64,000 nucleotides of DNA from Lysobacteraceae bacterium NML93-0399 (GTDB taxonomy: Bacteria; Pseudomonadota; Gammaproteobacteria; Xanthomonadales; Xanthomonadaceae), in NCBI GenBank assembly GCA_002307375.1, contig NTJI01000002.1, forward strand, positions 372,001 through 436,000. Direction: 5' to 3'. A program made the translations under genes and the position numbers. Positions 45,553 through 53,716 of this stretch are shown here, in pieces. Each line of letters begins with the position of its first letter. Position 1 is the first letter of the stretch. Under the pieces are notes generated by a model that had not been told where the DNA came from, did not search any database, and saw only the letters and a list, made by a program, of their open reading frames with translations.

Positions 45553-48033
45553 ATGAGCGTCGCGATTCCCTTTATTGCTTTTCTCCTGGTGGGCGCATTT
45601 GCCGCCTATCACCGGCTCCGCCTTGCGTATTGGGCGGCGATTACGGTCACGGTGCTGCTCGCGTGCTGGTTGCTGGGCGCCAATGGCACCGCCACCCTGA
45701 TCGCCGCATTGCTGGTCGCCGCGATCGCCCTGCCCCTGCTGATCGCGCCGATCCGCAAGGCGCTGGTCACCGCCCCGCTGCTGAAGTTCTTCCGCAAGGT
45801 GCTGCCGCCGCTGTCTCAGACCGAACGCATTGCACTGGAAACGGGATCGGTCGGCTTCGAGGGCGAACTGTTCACCGGTGATCCGGACTGGCAGAAGCTG
45901 CTCGACTATCCCAGGCCGCAGCTCACGCCCGAGGAACAGGCCTTTCTAGACGGCCCGGTCGAGACGCTGTGCGGCATGATCAACGAGTGGGAGATCACCC
46001 ACGTCCATGCCGACCTGCCACCCGAGCTCTGGGACTACATCAAGGAGAACAAGTTCTTTGGGATGATCGTGCCCAAGGCCTACGGCGGGCTCGGTTTCTC
46101 GGCGCTGGCGCATCACAAGGTGATCCAGAAGCTGGCGTCGATCTCGAGCGTGGTCAGCTCGACGGTCGGCGTGCCCAATTCGCTGGGCCCGGCAGAACTG
46201 CTCAACCATTACGGCACGACCGAGCAGAAGGATTATTACCTGCCGCGCCTGGCGGTGGGCCAGGAAGTCCCGTGCTTCGGTCTCACCGGTCCGTTCGCCG
46301 GGTCGGACGCCACGTCGATTCCCGATTACGGCATCGTCTGCAAGGGCGAGTGGAATGGCGCCAACGTACTCGGCGTGCGCCTGACCTTCGACAAGCGCTA
46401 CATCACGCTCGCGCCGGTCGCGACGCTGATCGGTCTGGCTTTCCGGATGTACGACCCCGACGGCCTGCTCGGCGACAAGCAGGACATCGGCATCACCCTG
46501 GCGCTGCTGCCGCGCGAAACCCCGGGCGTCGAGATTGGCCGTCGTCATTTCCCGCTCAACTCGCCGTTCCAGAACGGCCCCATCCACGGCAAGGATGTCT
46601 TCCTGCCGCTGAGCCAGCTCATCGGCGGCGCCGAGATGGCCGGCAAGGGCTGGAACATGCTCAACGAATGCCTCGCCGTGGGTCGTTCGATCACCCTGCC
46701 CTCAACCGCCTCGGGTGGCGCGAAGGCCGGCGCGGTCGTGACCGGCGCCTATGCGCGCATCCGCAAGCAGTTCGGGCTGTCGGTCGGCCGTTTCGAAGGT
46801 GTCGAAGAAGCGTTGGCGCGCATCGGCGGCAAGGCCTACGCGATCAGTGCGCTGTCGCAGGCCACCGCGGCCGCGGTGGATCGCGGCGACGTGCCGTCGG
46901 TGCCGTCGGCGATTGCCAAGTACCACTGCACGACGATGGGTCGCGAGGTCATCAGCGACGTCATGGACGTGATCGGTGGCAAGGGCATCATCCTGGGGCC
47001 GAAAAACTTTGCGGGACGCGGCTGGCAGGCCGCGCCGATCGGCATCACCGTCGAGGGTGCGAACATCATGACGCGCAGCCTGCTGATCTTCGGCCAGGGC
47101 GCGATCCTCTGCCACCCGTGGGTGATGCAGGAAATGAAGGCGGCGCAGGACCCCGACGAGCAGCGCGGCCTCGAGGCATTCGACCGCAACCTCTTCGGCC
47201 ACATCGGCTTTGCGATCTCCAATGCCGTGCGCTCGATCTGGTTCGGGCTGACCGGCGCGAAGATCGGTGCCGCCCCCGGTGACGATTACACCCGTCGCTA
47301 CTTCCGCAAGCTCGACCGCTACTCCGCCAACCTGGCACTGATGGCCGACGTGTCCATGCTGATGCTCGGCGGCAAGCTGAAGTTCAAGGAGTCGCTGTCG
47401 GGACGTCTGGGCGATGTGCTGAGCCACATCTACATCACCAGCGCCATGCTCAAGCGCTATCACGACGAGGGCGCGCCGCAGGCCGACCAGCCGCTGCTGG
47501 CCTGGGCTTTCCACGACAGCGTGCACAAGATCGAGACCGCGCTGTCGGACGCGCTGCGCAACTTCCCGATCCGTCCGGTGGGCTGGCTGATGTGGGCGTT
47601 GATCTTCCCTCTGGGCCGCCGCGCCGAAGCGCCGGGCGACCGTCTGTCGCGCCGTGTGGCCGCATTGCTGATGGCGCCGAACGAAGCCCGGTCGCGTCTG
47701 GCGCAGGGCGTGTTCCTGACGCCGTGCGAGAACAACCCCGGCGGCCGCATCGACAGCTATCTGGCCAAGGCGATCGCTGCCGAGCCGGTCGAGCGCAAGT
47801 TCCTCAAGGCGCTGAAGGCCAAGGGCATCGAGGCGCTGGACTACGACGCCCAGCTCGACGAAGCGGTCCGCGAAGGCCACATCACCGCCGAGGAACGGAC
47901 GCTGCTGGCCGAGCTGCGCGAGATCACGCTCGACACGATCACCGTCGATGACTTCGACACCGAGGAACTCCGGTCGGCCGGTTATCGTGCACCGGCCCGG
48001 GCCGAGGGCGACCGGTCGCGCGAAGCGGCCTGA
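45553..48033 (+). CDS. fadE: Acyl-CoA dehydrogenase FadE
   Basis: An 826-aa FadE-type enzyme, close to the 814 aa of E. coli FadE, that catalyses the first oxidation of beta-oxidation with FAD. Two N-terminal membrane segments (IPFIAFLLVGAFAAYHRL and ATLIAALLVAAIALPLLIAPI, shown in part) anchor it. The dehydrogenase core includes VPCFGLTGPFAGSDATS and GGKGIILGPKNFAGRGWQ, with YITLAPVATLIGLAF between. The C-terminal third is the DUF1974 domain of FadE. The ATG at 45553 has GGAG at a spacing of 6; the adjacent ATG at 45550 is less well placed. Confidence 0.94.
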   Translation: MSVAIPFIAFLLVGAFAAYHRLRLAYWAAITVTVLLACWLLGANGTATLIAALLVAAIALPLLIAPIRKALVTAPLLKFFRKVLPPLSQTERIALETGSVGFEGELFTGDPDWQKLLDYPRPQLTPEEQAFLDGPVETLCGMINEWEITHVHADLPPELWDYIKENKFFGMIVPKAYGGLGFSALAHHKVIQKLASISSVVSSTVGVPNSLGPAELLNHYGTTEQKDYYLPRLAVGQEVPCFGLTGPFAGSDATSIPDYGIVCKGEWNGANVLGVRLTFDKRYITLAPVATLIGLAFRMYDPDGLLGDKQDIGITLALLPRETPGVEIGRRHFPLNSPFQNGPIHGKDVFLPLSQLIGGAEMAGKGWNMLNECLAVGRSITLPSTASGGAKAGAVVTGAYARIRKQFGLSVGRFEGVEEALARIGGKAYAISALSQATAAAVDRGDVPSVPSAIAKYHCTTMGREVISDVMDVIGGKGIILGPKNFAGRGWQAAPIGITVEGANIMTRSLLIFGQGAILCHPWVMQEMKAAQDPDEQRGLEAFDRNLFGHIGFAISNAVRSIWFGLTGAKIGAAPGDDYTRRYFRKLDRYSANLALMADVSMLMLGGKLKFKESLSGRLGDVLSHIYITSAMLKRYHDEGAPQADQPLLAWAFHDSVHKIETALSDALRNFPIRPVGWLMWALIFPLGRRAEAPGDRLSRRVAALLMAPNEARSRLAQGVFLTPCENNPGGRIDSYLAKAIAAEPVERKFLKALKAKGIEALDYDAQLDEAVREGHITAEERTLLAELREITLDTITVDDFDTEELRSAGYRAPARAEGDRSREAA

Positions 48034-48053
48034 TCGAGGCGACACGCGGGATC

Positions 48054-48082
48054 GACAACGGCGGGCAAGTCCCGCCGTTGTC
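48054..48082 (+). terminator. Terminator after fadE
   Basis: A perfect 12-bp stem, GACAACGGCGGG and CCCGCCGTTGTC, with loop CAAGT, 20 bp after the fadE stop. The tail CGTTTCTGC is T-poor but the stem is strong. Confidence 0.75.
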
Positions 48083-48163
48083 GTTTCTGCATGAAGGCTT
48101 CCCGCAGCTTCAGGACATCAACTGGACGACGTGGGCAACAGTCCGTAGGCGTTGAGGATGACC

Positions 48164-48559
48164 ATGCTGACCGACCCCAACTGGCTGATCCTCGCGTGCG
48201 CGCTGCACAGCGCCGCGTTCGCCGTGTTCCACCTCGGCTTCTGGCGGCTGTTCGACTGGCCGCGCACCCTGCAGGCCACAACGCACGCGAACCGCGCCAT
48301 CGTGCAGATCGCGAACGCGCAGCTGGTGTACGTGTTCGCCGCGATCGCCCTGCTGTGCGTGACGATGCCCGAGACCCTGTCCGGCTCATACCTCGGACGT
48401 GCGGTGCTCGGCGGTGTGGCTGGCTTCTGGTGGTTGCGATTGGTTCTGCAGGGCGTGTGGCTGCGCGTGCATCATCCGCTGGTCCACGGTCTGAGCGTGG
48501 CGTTCCTGGTCGGCGCACTGCTGTTCACGGCTGCGGCCGCACGCGCCGTACCGTCATAG
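48164..48559 (+). CDS. Small inner-membrane protein of unknown function
   Basis: A 131-aa protein with four hydrophobic helices (WLILACALHSAAFAVFHLGF, IVQIANAQLVYVFAAIALL, AVLGGVAGFWWLRLVLQGV, LVHGLSVAFLVGALLFTAAA). I recognise no family. The ATG at 48164 was chosen because GAGG lies 6 bp upstream; ATG 48158 and TTG 48152 are in frame. It lies between the fadE terminator and a convergent gene, so it is probably a single-gene unit. Confidence 0.7.
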   Translation: MLTDPNWLILACALHSAAFAVFHLGFWRLFDWPRTLQATTHANRAIVQIANAQLVYVFAAIALLCVTMPETLSGSYLGRAVLGGVAGFWWLRLVLQGVWLRVHHPLVHGLSVAFLVGALLFTAAAARAVPS

Positions 48560-48572
48560 CCCTGGCGTCAGC

Positions 48573-49706
48573 TCACGAGCCACAGGCGTGCCACGCGGCC
48601 AGCACCTCGGCTTCACGCGCCGGCGTCAGACCAGCTTTTGGCGCTGCGCGCCGTTCGCCAGGCAGCGCGCGCCACCATGCCAGCGTGTCACGCACGGTGT
48701 CGTCGATCGGACGATGGCGCAGGCCTGCCGCAAGCGCACGATCGACGCGGGTTTGTCCGAATCCGGCGTAATCGCCAACCGGCGCAATCCACACCGGCAT
48801 GTCCGACCATGCGTCGACGTCTTGCGACTCCAGGAAATCCGCCGGCAACCAGATGAGTCGGGCGTCCGGTGCGCCGCCCGCCGCGCGCGCCTGCCGTACG
48901 CAACTCTCGAGCAGACGCCCCATCGTCAGCGTGCCTGGCGCTGCGTCGGCATTGAACACGCCGGTGGTGCCGTGCTCGATCAGATGCAGCAGAAACGCGG
49001 CCAGATCGCGCACGTCGATGCACTGGGTGGGATCGTCCGGCGTGCCGGGTGCGGCGATCTCGCCGCCGCGGTCCGCGCGCGCCGGCCACCAGGTGAAGCG
49101 GTCGGTGGTGTCGCCCGGCCCCACGATCAGGCCCGGCCGCACGACCGAAGTCCGTGACGGCATCACCGCCTGCGCTGCGCGTTCGCACGCGGCCTTGAGC
49201 CCGCCGTAGGTGTCGCCGGTGATCGTGCGCGTCTGCGGATCGTCCAGCGTCGCCAGCGGGCTGTTCTCGTCGTTGGCAATGTCGTTGCGGGCGTAGACGG
49301 AGATCGAGGAGATGATCTGGTAGTGCCCGACACGCCCGGCGAGCAGACCGGCGCTGCGCGCGACGTCGGCGGGAAAGTAGGCGGACGTGTCGAGTACCGC
49401 GTCCCAGCGCCGGTCGCCCTCGAGTGCGATCAGATCGTCTTTGCGGTCACCACGCAGCTGCTCGATGCCGGCAAGGGCTGTCCCGTCGAACCGTGTCGGA
49501 TTGCTGCGCCCCCTGTTGAACAGGGTCAGCGTGTGTCCGCGCGCGTACGCGCGTTCGACGAAGTGCGGACCGAGGAAGCCGGTACCGCCGAGCACCAGTA
49601 GTTTCAGCGGCGGCGTGGCGCGATCGGCGGCGAACACCGATGCCGGCAATGCCGCCAGCGCCGCGGCGGTCAGGCTGTGGGCGAGGAACTCACGACGGCT
49701 TGCCAT
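48573..49706 (-). CDS. Tat-exported NAD-dependent epimerase/dehydratase-like SDR
   Basis: A 377-aa extended short-chain dehydrogenase with a twin-arginine signal (MASRREFLAHSLTAAALAAL, cut after SVFAA). The Rossmann motif LVLGGTGFLGPHFVERA follows directly, and the NADP/NAD acceptor loop is FNRGRSNP. The YxxxK equivalent appears as DTYGGLKAACERAA, which keeps Tyr and Lys. Tat export fits a protein folded around its cofactor in the cytoplasm. The substrate is unknown. It overlaps the upstream MFS gene by 17 nt, so the two are probably one transcript. Confidence 0.85.
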   Translation of the reverse strand: MASRREFLAHSLTAAALAALPASVFAADRATPPLKLLVLGGTGFLGPHFVERAYARGHTLTLFNRGRSNPTRFDGTALAGIEQLRGDRKDDLIALEGDRRWDAVLDTSAYFPADVARSAGLLAGRVGHYQIISSISVYARNDIANDENSPLATLDDPQTRTITGDTYGGLKAACERAAQAVMPSRTSVVRPGLIVGPGDTTDRFTWWPARADRGGEIAAPGTPDDPTQCIDVRDLAAFLLHLIEHGTTGVFNADAAPGTLTMGRLLESCVRQARAAGGAPDARLIWLPADFLESQDVDAWSDMPVWIAPVGDYAGFGQTRVDRALAAGLRHRPIDDTVRDTLAWWRALPGERRAAPKAGLTPAREAEVLAAWHACGS

Positions 49707-51042
49707 GGGCGTGCTCCGGGGACCGGCCTGCGGCCGGCTGTTCCGGGAGACTGCGCTCGGCGCGGATCACCCGCCATGCGCCGAAGGTCATGCCCAGCGC
49801 GATGCCGATGCCGGCCACGAACACCAGCTGCGAACCCAATGTCGCCAGCGCCTTGTGCGCCCAGACGAAGGTGAGATCGCCACCTCGGTAAACAGCCGTA
49901 TCGATGACCGCCTTGGCCTTGTAGCGGGACTCGCGGTCCACGCGGGTGTAGAGCGTCTCGCGCGCGGGCTTGGCCAGCGAGAACTCGCCGGCGCGGGTGA
50001 CCACCTGCACCACCGCGATCAGCAGTGGATACGGCGAGGCCGACAGCAGCGAGAACCCGATCAGGATCGCGATTGCCGGCAACAACAGCAGTGGCGCGAC
50101 GCCGAAACGGCGCAGCAGCCAGCGGGTGAGCAGCAACTGCACGGCGATTGTGAGCCCCGCGACCGCCCAGTCGATCATCGAGTAGTAGCGGGTTGCCGCT
50201 TCGGCCGTGGGATACAGCCGCCGCACGATCGCCGCCTGCTCGTTGTAGAGCAGCGTGCCGACACCGACACCGAAGAACATCAGCATCGCCAGGCCGCGCA
50301 GCAGCGGGTCGGCGGCGATCAGCCGCAGACCGGCCCAGATCGAACCGCCGATTGCCTGCTCGTCCCGCAATGCGCGCAGGGCCTCGTTGCGCCGCGCCCA
50401 GCCGCGCAGCTTGAGGATGCACAGCAGGCACACGCACAGAAAGCCCACCGACACCAGCGTCAGGTTCGCCACGCCGATGCGGCCCACCAGCATGGTCGTG
50501 AGGAACGGTCCGACGAAAGCACCGATCGTGCCGCCCGCACCGATGTAGCCGTAGTAGCGCTTGGCATGTTCGCTGTCGAACACGTCGGCCATGAAGCTCC
50601 AGAACACCGTGACCGCGAACAGGTTGAACACCGCGATCCAGATGAAAAACGCCGCCCCGCGCCCGGACAGATCGGTATCGAATGCCCAGCGGAACCCCAG
50701 CAGGCAGACGATGAAGAACACATACACCACCGGCAGGAACACGCGCCGCGGATAGCGCGACACGAGCGCGCCGTACAGCGGCTGCAGCAGCAGCATCACG
50801 ATGAAGGTGCCGGTGAACAATGCCTGCAGCGTCAACTCGCCCAGCGCGATGCCGCGCGCTGCGGCCCAATCGAGCAGGAAGGCCGGGAAAACCGCGGCGG
50901 CGTCGGACGATGCGCCCATCGCGTCGCGCACCGGGCGCAGCACGTAGTAGCCACACAGCAGACAGAAGAAGTACAGCAGCGCCCACCACAACGGCGGCGA
51001 CTCCGCCAGCGCGGCACGCAGCCGCGGGCGTGGGGGCGTCAT
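49690..51042 (-). CDS. MFS transporter, ATP/ADP-exchanger-like (AAA) subfamily
   Basis: A 450-aa inner-membrane transporter with 12 predicted helices. Segments such as LLYFFCLLCGYYVLRPVRDAMG at the N-terminus (shown in part: CLLCGYYVLRPVRDAMG), FWSFMADVFDSEHAKRYYGY and ARETLYTRVDRESRYKAKA are typical of the bacterial MFS proteins related to NTP/NDP exchangers. The transported solute is not known. I used ATG 51042 (MTPPRPRLRAAL); ATG 51057 is also possible. Divergent from the GMC oxidoreductase; it overlaps the downstream exported SDR. Confidence 0.82.
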   Translation of the reverse strand: MTPPRPRLRAALAESPPLWWALLYFFCLLCGYYVLRPVRDAMGASSDAAAVFPAFLLDWAAARGIALGELTLQALFTGTFIVMLLLQPLYGALVSRYPRRVFLPVVYVFFIVCLLGFRWAFDTDLSGRGAAFFIWIAVFNLFAVTVFWSFMADVFDSEHAKRYYGYIGAGGTIGAFVGPFLTTMLVGRIGVANLTLVSVGFLCVCLLCILKLRGWARRNEALRALRDEQAIGGSIWAGLRLIAADPLLRGLAMLMFFGVGVGTLLYNEQAAIVRRLYPTAEAATRYYSMIDWAVAGLTIAVQLLLTRWLLRRFGVAPLLLLPAIAILIGFSLLSASPYPLLIAVVQVVTRAGEFSLAKPARETLYTRVDRESRYKAKAVIDTAVYRGGDLTFVWAHKALATLGSQLVFVAGIGIALGMTFGAWRVIRAERSLPEQPAAGRSPEHAHGKPS

Positions 51043-51177
51043 GGCGGGGGGACACATGGCGGGCTCCGGACGGACCGCGGCACGTTAGCGCAACGCCGTG
51101 ACGGCGAACAGCACGTCGCCGGCATGCTCAGGTGCATGGCCGCATATGCTGGGCGCCCATTTGCAACGCCCGGTCCG

Positions 51178-52791
51178 ATGCCACCCCGCCCCGCTCCCGT
51201 CTACGACTACATCATCGTCGGTGCCGGCTCTGCCGGCTGCGTGCTCGCGCACCGGCTCAGCGCCGATTCCGATGTGCGTGTGCTGCTGCTCGAGGCCGGG
51301 CCCAACGACACCCATCCCTTCATCCACATGCCGGCGGGCCTGGCCAAGCTGGTGCAGCGCACGGACGTGAACTGGAACGACGTCACCGCTCCCGAAGCTG
51401 CCCTCGACGGGCGCACGCTGTGGTGGCCGCGCGGCAAGGTGCTCGGCGGTTCGAGTTCGATCAACGCCATGTGCTACACCCGCGGTGCGCCGGGTGACTA
51501 CGACGACTGGGCCGCGCAGGGCGCGCAAGGTTGGGCGTGGGCTGACGTGCTGCCGTGGTTCCGCCTGAGCGAGGGCAACGTCCGGGGCGCCGACGCGCTG
51601 CATGGCGCGGACGGGCCGCTGACCGTCTCCGACCTGCGCCATGTCAATCCGCTCTCGCGCATGTTCGTCGAAGCCGCGCAGCAGGCCGGCCTGGTGGCGA
51701 ACGAGGATTTCAATGGATCCACGCAGGCAGGCGCCGGCCTCTACCAGGTCACCCAGCGCGATGGCGCACGCTGTTCGGCCGCCACCGCCTATCTCGACCG
51801 CGCCACCCGCGCCCGTCCGAACCTGACCATCCAGACCGGCGCCGTCGTCAGCCGCGTGACCTTCGAGCACGGCCGCGCGACCGGCGTGGTGTACGCGACC
51901 GGGCGCGGCGCCTTCCACCAGCCTGCGCTGCGCGAAGTGCTGCTGTGCGGCGGCACGATCAATTCGCCGCAACTGCTGATGCTCTCGGGCATCGGTCCGG
52001 CGATGGATCTGCGCCGGCACGGCGTGCAGGTGGTCCACGACGCGCCCGGCGTGGGCGCCAATCTGCAGGACCACCTCGACATCTGCACGCTGGTCCAATC
52101 GACCCGGCGCATCAGTTACGACCGCATCAGCGATGCCGCGGTGGCCTGGGACTACTTCGTGCGCGGCCGACGTGGCGCGGGCACCAGCAATCTGGCCGAG
52201 GCCGGCGGGTTCTGGCGCTCACCGCTGGCGCCCGACGCGCGGCCCGATGTGCAGTTCCATTTCGTGCCGGCCATGCTCGATGACCACGGCCGCAAGCGTC
52301 TGCCTGGCGACGGCTATACCCTGCACGCGTGCTTTCTGCGACCACGCAGCCGCGGGCGGATCCGGCTGGTCAGCAACCGCGTCGGCGACCGGGTGCGCAT
52401 CCAGGCCAACTACCTCGGCGACGCCGAAGGTTTCGACCTGAAGATGATGGTCGAATGCGCGAAGATCTCGCGGACCATCCTCGGCCAGTCCGCCTTCGAC
52501 GATGTGCGTGGCGCGCCGATCTTTCCCGCCCGCGACGATCTGTCGGATGCCGAACTGGAGGCCTTCGTGCGCGCGAAGGCCGAATCGATCTATCACCCGG
52601 TCGGCACCTGCCGCATGGGCAGCGACGACGAGGCGGTGGTCGACCCGCAACTGCGGGTGCGCGGTGTCGATGGCCTGCGGGTGGTCGATGCGTCGGTGAT
52701 GCCGACCCTGCCCAGCGGGAATACCAATGCACCGGTGATCATGGTCGCCGAGCGAGCGGCGGAGTTGATCCGGCGCGCCGGCGACGCGTGA
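51178..52791 (+). CDS. GMC-family FAD oxidoreductase, choline dehydrogenase-like
   Basis: A 537-aa flavoenzyme. The FAD-binding motif YIIVGAGSAGCVLAHRLS lies near residues 9-26, signature 1 is GKVLGGSSSINAMCYTRG, signature 2 LLCGGTINSPQLLMLSGIGP, and the active-site region contains HPVGTCRMG and PSGNTNAPVIMVAE. It should oxidise an alcohol with FAD as first acceptor. Choline is the default family guess, but no BetB, BetT or BetI gene is nearby, so another alcohol is at least as likely. Its 3' end overlaps the convergent EamA gene by 53 bp. Confidence 0.88.
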   Translation: MPPRPAPVYDYIIVGAGSAGCVLAHRLSADSDVRVLLLEAGPNDTHPFIHMPAGLAKLVQRTDVNWNDVTAPEAALDGRTLWWPRGKVLGGSSSINAMCYTRGAPGDYDDWAAQGAQGWAWADVLPWFRLSEGNVRGADALHGADGPLTVSDLRHVNPLSRMFVEAAQQAGLVANEDFNGSTQAGAGLYQVTQRDGARCSAATAYLDRATRARPNLTIQTGAVVSRVTFEHGRATGVVYATGRGAFHQPALREVLLCGGTINSPQLLMLSGIGPAMDLRRHGVQVVHDAPGVGANLQDHLDICTLVQSTRRISYDRISDAAVAWDYFVRGRRGAGTSNLAEAGGFWRSPLAPDARPDVQFHFVPAMLDDHGRKRLPGDGYTLHACFLRPRSRGRIRLVSNRVGDRVRIQANYLGDAEGFDLKMMVECAKISRTILGQSAFDDVRGAPIFPARDDLSDAELEAFVRAKAESIYHPVGTCRMGSDDEAVVDPQLRVRGVDGLRVVDASVMPTLPSGNTNAPVIMVAERAAELIRRAGDA

Positions 52792-53668
52792 CCTGCCACA
52801 CCCCCAGCGCAGCAAGGGCAAAACCGGCGAGCTTGAGCGGGGTGATGTGTTCGCCTAGCACCCAGACCCCGAAGACCGCCGTCACCGGCGGCATCAGGAA
52901 GAACAGCGCGGCCACCCGCGTGGCTGCACCGCGGCGGATCAGCAGGAACAGCAGCGCGAATCCGCCCAGCGAATTCACCACCACCGTCCACAGCATCGGC
53001 CCATAGAAACCGGCCGCGTGCGCGAAGCGGAAACCTTCCAGCCACAGCGCGCCGGGCAGCAGCACGGCCGTCGCCGCGAGATTCTGGAGCGCGAGCGCCG
53101 TGCGTAGGTCGCCCTGCGAGGCGTGCCGCTTCTGGTAGACCGTGCCGATGCTGATGCCGGCCAGCCCCGCGAACAGGGCGAGCCAGGCAGGCCATGGGGT
53201 CACGCCATCGATGCGGTCGGCGACCACGAGTGCGACGCCGACGAATCCCAGCAGCAGCCCGCCCCACTGCCCTGGCCGCAGGCGCTCGTCTCCGCTGGCG
53301 ACCGTGAGCACCGCGACCACCAGCGGCATCGTGCCGATGACCAGCGCCGCGACGCCCGCGCTCGCGCCCCATGCCATGGCCAGATACACACCGCCGAACT
53401 GCAGCGCGAGCATCCACACACCGGTTACCGCGCTGTGGACACACGCACGCGGTGTGCCCCAGGGCGCACGCGTCGCCAGGGCGACAATCGCGAACACCAG
53501 ACCGGCCAGTCCGAAGCGCCACACCAACGCCGTCATGGGCGCGGCATGCTCGACCATCGCCTTGCCGGCGATATAACCGGTGCACCAGAGCAGCACGAAG
53601 GCGATGCCGAGCGTGCTCTGCGAAGTGGGCGCGGTGCCGGCGTCGGGTCCGGGCGGCGGTGTGGACAT
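52739..53668 (-). CDS. EamA/DMT-family transporter
   Basis: A 309-aa drug/metabolite exporter with ten membrane segments in two EamA repeats. Examples are IAFVLLWCTGYIAGKAMVE at the start, VWRFGLAGLVFAIVALATR, and in the second half MLWTVVVNSLGGFALLFLLI and AALFFLMPPVTAVFGVWVLGE. The PPVTAVFG...GE segment is the family mark. The start at 53668 (MSTPPPGPD) avoids an unlikely acidic extension. The solute is unknown. Its 3' end overlaps the GMC gene on the other strand. Confidence 0.86.
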   Translation of the reverse strand: MSTPPPGPDAGTAPTSQSTLGIAFVLLWCTGYIAGKAMVEHAAPMTALVWRFGLAGLVFAIVALATRAPWGTPRACVHSAVTGVWMLALQFGGVYLAMAWGASAGVAALVIGTMPLVVAVLTVASGDERLRPGQWGGLLLGFVGVALVVADRIDGVTPWPAWLALFAGLAGISIGTVYQKRHASQGDLRTALALQNLAATAVLLPGALWLEGFRFAHAAGFYGPMLWTVVVNSLGGFALLFLLIRRGAATRVAALFFLMPPVTAVFGVWVLGEHITPLKLAGFALAALGVWQVTRRRRAGSTPPLARRP

Positions 53669-53716
53669 GCTCGAATCGTCCGCCGCAGCCACCGCGGTGT
53701 CACTGCGACCTTCGGC

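Noticed and set aside
49387-51177. Very long plus-strand open frame running into the GMC oxidoreductase
   Set aside because: It is antisense to the exported SDR and MFS genes, is rich in Arg, Gln and His, and has no domain. Only the part from 51178 is a real gene.
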